Source: Tetrapyrgos nigripes
Lineage: Eukaryota; Basidiomycota; Agaricomycetes; Agaricales; Campanellaceae
Length of the DNA stretch: 64,000 nt
Assembly: GCA_013368315.1 (NCBI GenBank)
Contig: JAACJM010000006.1
Coordinates: forward strand, 992,001 to 1,056,000
Direction of reading: 5' to 3'
The translations under genes were made by a program, and so were the position numbers. Under the pieces are notes generated by a model. It was not told the origin of the DNA and made no database searches. It was given only the letters and a program-made list of their open reading frames with translations. Shown here one piece after another: positions 59,412 through 64,000 of the stretch; the first letter of the stretch is position 1, and the number at the start of each line of letters is the position of its first letter.

Positions 59412-62396
59412 CGACGGTACTAGAGAACTCCGGGAGAAAGAAGTTCTCGTCGACAGAGAAGCCTTATATATACACGACCTAGCTGTATTGATTGAATTGA
59501 GCGATGCATGCTCAGAATCCTAATGATAGGACTAAGCATTCACGAGGGCCAGTGTTACGAAGCACCAAAACATGTGGAGCAGACGGCATCACATGCTGTA
59601 GAAGATGATATCCGCATGCATAGGGCGGTATTATGTATGTGAACAGAGTTGGAGCAGTTGAGTTGGGTACGCGCCCTGTTGGTAGTATAAGTAGACCGGC
59701 AATTACGAGGCCCTTTAAGACACTCTTACAGCTGACCTTTCAACGCGTGGCTAGGTCGTCCTAACGGCCTGATTGGCTGGCAATTGTTGCCATCACAGCT
59801 GCCCCTATTCAAGACTGGCCCGTTATTGCCATGCCAAGCATCTCAATACCGGGTTCCCCGGCGTTAAAGATTGGATAGAAAGACCTGATGACGATGAACC
59901 TCTGCACTCCGACGCGACGTCGAAAAAGACGATATGACCAGGTTCCACAGTCACGTTGGTCGGCTACCAAGTCGTCAGGAGCATCTTCTCTTCTGTCCAA
60001 ATCGGTACTTACATACAGCAGCGCCAGGATCTCTTTGATCATCACAATGCCGGTCAGACGGCCGGCGTCAGTCGCGCCCGGGCTCGCCGTGTAGCGGATT
60101 GGATGCGCGGAGTTATCCGGCTACGGTTCCCGTACTGGCCGCCCAGGCTTAGTCCACCTGAGTACCGGGGCACTGGCATATTCTTGTAATGTTGCCTCTA
60201 AAGTGGGACAGGTAGTCCAACTGGTTCGTCGTGTGCGATTCCGACGTGTTCCATTTTAGGCAGGAACGTTACACGCCGTCACATCTTTCAAATCGATGCT
60301 TGCCGACGTACATCCATGTCGACGTGATTTACGCGTTTCCCTTCCCTTCCTCCTCTTCATCCTGCTCCCAACTAGAATTTCTACTGCAGGAACTTGGCGG
60401 CAACCCAAGATACGAATGAAGAAGGGGTAATGGTAGGTCATTGGTGTGTGATTGGCGTTACTGAGTCTGACGACGAGGACATACTAGTAGTAGATATAGC
60501 GGTCTACCGTTCAACGCAAGTTCCTTATGTACGTCTGCTACTTCATACCATCCGTTTATAGGTGCTGAACAGTCGTTTGCGAGCCTAGGGGCCGGAAGAG
60601 TTTCTCTTGAACCTCCGTTCTCCGGGTGGTCAATGCCCCTTGTCATAGTAAGTATGTAGCAAGTTTCAAGCATGGTGTCTACGCTCAACTTCAGGCTTCG
60701 TGATGTCTAGATTCACTGAAACCGAAGCCGGAATCAACAACATCCCTTCGTCTGTCCACTTCACCATTCAAACTGTCTTTAGTCTTGCTACTGCCCAAAG
60801 ATATCTGTTCTCTCGCATTCCCATGCATGGAATTCTTCCGTTAAAAGCTCGGATACTTCATGAATCGTGGGGTGGCGAAGTGGGGACATAAAGAGAAAGA
60901 GTGAGAGATTTTGTGGCGCAAGGTGGCGCAAGCTGACTCGAACGCCGCCGCCGAGTGAATATACTCCGAGTCTTTGCAATGCCATAGAATTTCGAAGATA
61001 TGGAAGACAGTCCCTTGCACAGATTTTGGTCAGATTCAAGAGCCTCTGGTCTTCTGCAGAATGCCAATTGATCATTATCTGCCGAAGCATTTAATGTACA
61101 TAATGTCGTTGACTTGGCAGGCGAAGTCGATCCGACTCGAGATAGGCTATGTAGGCTGCTGAACCCTAGTCTCGTGAAACCAGACTGACGATACCCACTA
61201 TGTGTGTATGTAGCTGAATCCACAGTATGAAACTTTGTGTCTGCGAGCCAGACTACAAACGAATAAATGCACATATCTAAACTGGAAAGAGATCTTGACC
61301 GGCCATGATTGTCGCAACTTGTGAGTGATCACGCAAATGAAATCAATATCCGTTCGAGACTCAGATTCATGGCGAAGGTCAAAGATATATTACTATGACG
61401 ATTCTGATCCTCGCAAAGCACTCAAGTACACTACCAGAATCACCTGGAGGTATCTTGGGGAAGGAGTAGCGGCAGGAGGGTGTAAACATTGCAAGAGAGT
61501 ACTTCAAGAATACTTATACGAAGAACTACCACTTTAACAGCTCCATGACCAGGAACTCTGTGGATACTAAAGTAGTAAGAAACATCTCACCTATAGCAAA
61601 GTACGAGACAAGTGCGACATGTGCATCCCACCTATACTTATATTAGCAGATCCCTGACTCAGAAAGAACGAACTTGGGCAAGCAACGAAACAGGTCGCCA
61701 ACTGTGGTGATTTGAACCCACATCAACCAACATTTACCTCGTCCAAGACGTGTATCAGAATATCAAGATGAAAGCTTTTGCTTGTAGGACTTTGAGTAGT
61801 ATTTATGTATATTGGAGTGAGTTCGCATGGTGATTCATATTACTGAAGAACAAGAACTGCGCGAAAGGGAAAAGGTGACCTGCCAAAAAGACTGGGAGAT
61901 GAGGAGGGAAATAGCTAACAAAAAGAGACGGAAAGCGGATAGACGTCCAAGGAGGGTAAAAAGCCTTAAAACAAGAGTAGAGGGTACACCAGAAATCCTT
62001 TGAAAGGAAGAGATGCGCAACAAGCCTATGTACATACCTAAGCATTCTCGTGCAGCATCATATAGTATACTGTAGGTAACGGTCTAGGAGAGACACTTGT
62101 AAGTCTATCTTTGATTGCCCCACGATGCCAAATGCCAATCAGCGAAGAACTACCATTTGCCACGATGTTATACTCTCCAGCTGTTCTTCGCAATCATTGG
62201 ATTGAATTGGGCATCCTAGATTCCTACTAGGTACTTCATGGTACAGAGAGTGGCTTGTAAAGAAATACAGATGTTAGTACTGATCTACGGGACAGTCAGT
62301 AATGAGTGTACACTGTAAAGGTATCATACCCACCCTCAGGCGTATGATAGACGGATGAGAGTGCTACGCTATAACGACAAACTACGAGTAATTTGG
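59412..62396. other. 3-kb spacer between the protease copies
   Basis: No gene recognised. Short frames such as 60700-60891 (+) and 60858-61274 (-) lack family features. The spacer contains the promoter of copy 1 and the 3' flank of copy 2. Sequence homology between the two protease blocks begins abruptly at ggctagatcgcagc on each left side, so the duplication joint is at the left edges of the genes. Confidence 0.4.
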
Positions 62397-64000
62397 CTAG
62401 ATCGCAGCAAAGCCCATACGCTGATTTCCGACGTCCCAAACACTATAATAGTGCTTCAGAAGAGACCCTCCGACCTATACACACAGTGAGTACGTCGCGG
62501 AAAGTAAAAACCTCTATCTCTCTATGACTTACAAGCTCAAGCCCATCAAATGCATTAATGAGAGTCTGGCACAGACTGGGATTACTTTTGAATGGCCCAA
62601 CACTCAGTTCGCTGCTAGGAATCGTAAGATTAAAGGGGACACCATTCTGTCCGGTGAAGGAGATGTCGATCACTGATTTCAAACTTGGTATACGGCTGCA
62701 AGCAATTCCGTATGTGCCAGGTTCCTGTGGGTTGGGTTTAATATCGGGGGATATCATAGCGTAGATTGCCTGTAAAAAGTAAAACAAAGTTGAGAGGCAG
62801 TAACATTTTGTGAGTAGTAACGGAACTTGATTCGTACCTCCGTAGTGTCAGTGGAGAATAGGACATTGCTTGTTCCACTATCAAAGATGATGGTGCGGGG
62901 AGTGTTAAGCAGTGAGGTCGTTTTTCCATTGATGGAAATACCAGGAGAACGGAGCTCCCACGTATTGCCTGTTCCCGCTTGAGGGGCGAATATAAGCTCA
63001 CCTGCAGGTCAGAGAACATAAACGTATGGCATTTGAAGACAATGAACAGTGAACTAACTGTCAAACTTGGATTCGTCGATGCCTCCGATGGTGAGTTCAG
63101 CGTTTCCGATAGCGTTGGGTGTGAGGAACATTCCGAAGAGCGCTGGAAGATGGAATTATCGGTGTCAGCGCGCTGAAAAACAAGAAGCGCGCTGCTTACA
63201 CGGTAAGCCTTGGTTGATAAGACCAGCGAAAAACCCTTGGGCTCTTGCGCCCATTCCTTGGGCACGGTTAGCTGGTCTGACACGATAAAATTATTAGAGC
63301 ATACCTTGAATTCCACTGAAGGGATCAATATTGAAAGTAGGTGTTTGGCTGGTGATCAAGTTAAGGGCCACATTGGTCGATTTGAGTCCACCGACGGTTA
63401 CGGTATCGGTGCCACTTCGAAGGTGAAGAACATAAGTGTTGGTGGCAGTGACGGGATCAACACCAACGCCTATAAAATGAAGGTAATCATGGAGTTAGGC
63501 GACATATTTTGATTCCTCGATATCGCCGCACCTGTGCCGAAGGTAATCTAGCAGACCTGATTAAAAATGTCTCGTTGTCCCAAAATGCTAATATCGCACC
63601 TGTGAGACACGTCCAGTATCAACAAAAGTCGAGCTTTTACTCGAATCGAACTTGGTTTGTGGACATGTGGTGCAGAGAGTACCTGTATTGTAAGGTCATA
63701 ATTTGAACAAAAGGAAGCTTCCTGGAAGCAAGATGACTGACTAGCAAACTCCAAACTCGACGAGCCAGTATCGAATACGACCTGATAAAAGCTAATCAGC
63801 AAAGCCGAGACATAGATACAAATAATTTACGCTGATTTCTTGAGGGGGAGTTCCCACTATAATAATAGAAGTGCTCTTCAGTTGAATAGCTCATAAACAG
63901 AACTTAAGAAACGAACCCGAAATGTTTCCGAACCACTGCAAATCAGTACCGAGGAAAAAGTCGGCGAGGGGAACGTTTGTTGCGGACAACTGTCGTTTCT
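62397..64000 (-). CDS. pepsin-like aspartic protease, copy 2 (5' end outside window)
   Basis: Near-identical to copy 1 in exons and introns. It ends GGSLLKHYYSVWDVGNQRMG..., with the stop at 62397. Both catalytic motifs are present (FDTGSSSLEF, FDSGTSNVLF). It differs by scattered substitutions. The acceptor before TGVGVDP lacks 3 nt and gives ITFGTG, closer to the usual A1 wording than ISFSTG in copy 1. The signal peptide and first codons lie beyond base 64000. The reading frame is intact as far as seen. Same strand and orientation as copy 1, 4.7 kb apart: a direct tandem duplication. Confidence 0.88.

Noticed and set aside
61690..61730. B-box-like string on the minus strand (gggttcaaatc)
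   Set aside because: T-stem does not pair and no A-box or acceptor stem lies upstream; probably chance.

Overview
The window is nuclear DNA of a filamentous basidiomycete, most likely an agaricomycete. Genes are broken into many exons by short (about 50-65 bp) GT-AG introns. The gene content fits: an SV2-like MFS transporter, OrdA-like cytochrome P450s, fungal carboxylesterases, an F-box pseudogene, a GH35 beta-galactosidase, pepsin-like proteases and hAT-type elements. I saw no rRNA, no convincing tRNA, no CRISPR array and no prokaryotic signals. Exon models were built by hand from splice sites and reading-frame continuity, without any database search.

Layout: 0.7-3.5 kb holds an MFS transporter (+). 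From 4.3 to 22.2 kb lies a tandem array in which a P450 (+) faces a secreted carboxylesterase (-), repeated three times. All three P450s look intact. Esterases 1 and 2 are pseudogenes that share one deletion, and esterase 3 is intact. Every P450 is preceded by a leftover of a P450 3' end, which marks the duplication joints. Two nested hAT-like elements, a large fold-back element and a 128-bp relative of it are inserted in unit 1. A RecQ-like helicase fragment sits between units 2 and 3. From 22.6 to 24.3 kb is a decayed F-box gene.

From 27 to 36.3 kb there are three minus-strand genes. The first is an iron-type GATA factor (SRE/URBS1/Fep1 class) with two split zinc fingers and the diagnostic Cys-rich region. 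The second is ribosomal protein eL37, with an ATG-only first exon and a 7-nt second exon. The third is a short BUD6/AIP3 N-domain gene. 36.3-41.3 kb holds nothing recognisable. A fourth, intact carboxylesterase of 684 aa lies at 41.4-44.0 kb (+).

From 45.3 to 49.4 kb two paralogous minus-strand genes share an unfamiliar C2HC (Cx2C...Hx3C) module. I consider them the best candidates for an undescribed family. From 50.3 to 56.6 kb an aldo/keto reductase (+) and a GH35 beta-galactosidase (-) converge, with 100 bp between their stop codons. The right end carries a near-identical tandem pair of pepsin-like aspartic proteases (-); the second runs off the window.

Functionally, the P450/esterase array, the extra esterase, the reductase, the galactosidase and the proteases resemble a saprotroph's accessory toolkit for extracellular esters, polysaccharide and protein. 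The array is the evolutionarily active part of the window. Housekeeping and regulatory genes (eL37, GATA factor, BUD6-like) sit in the quieter centre.
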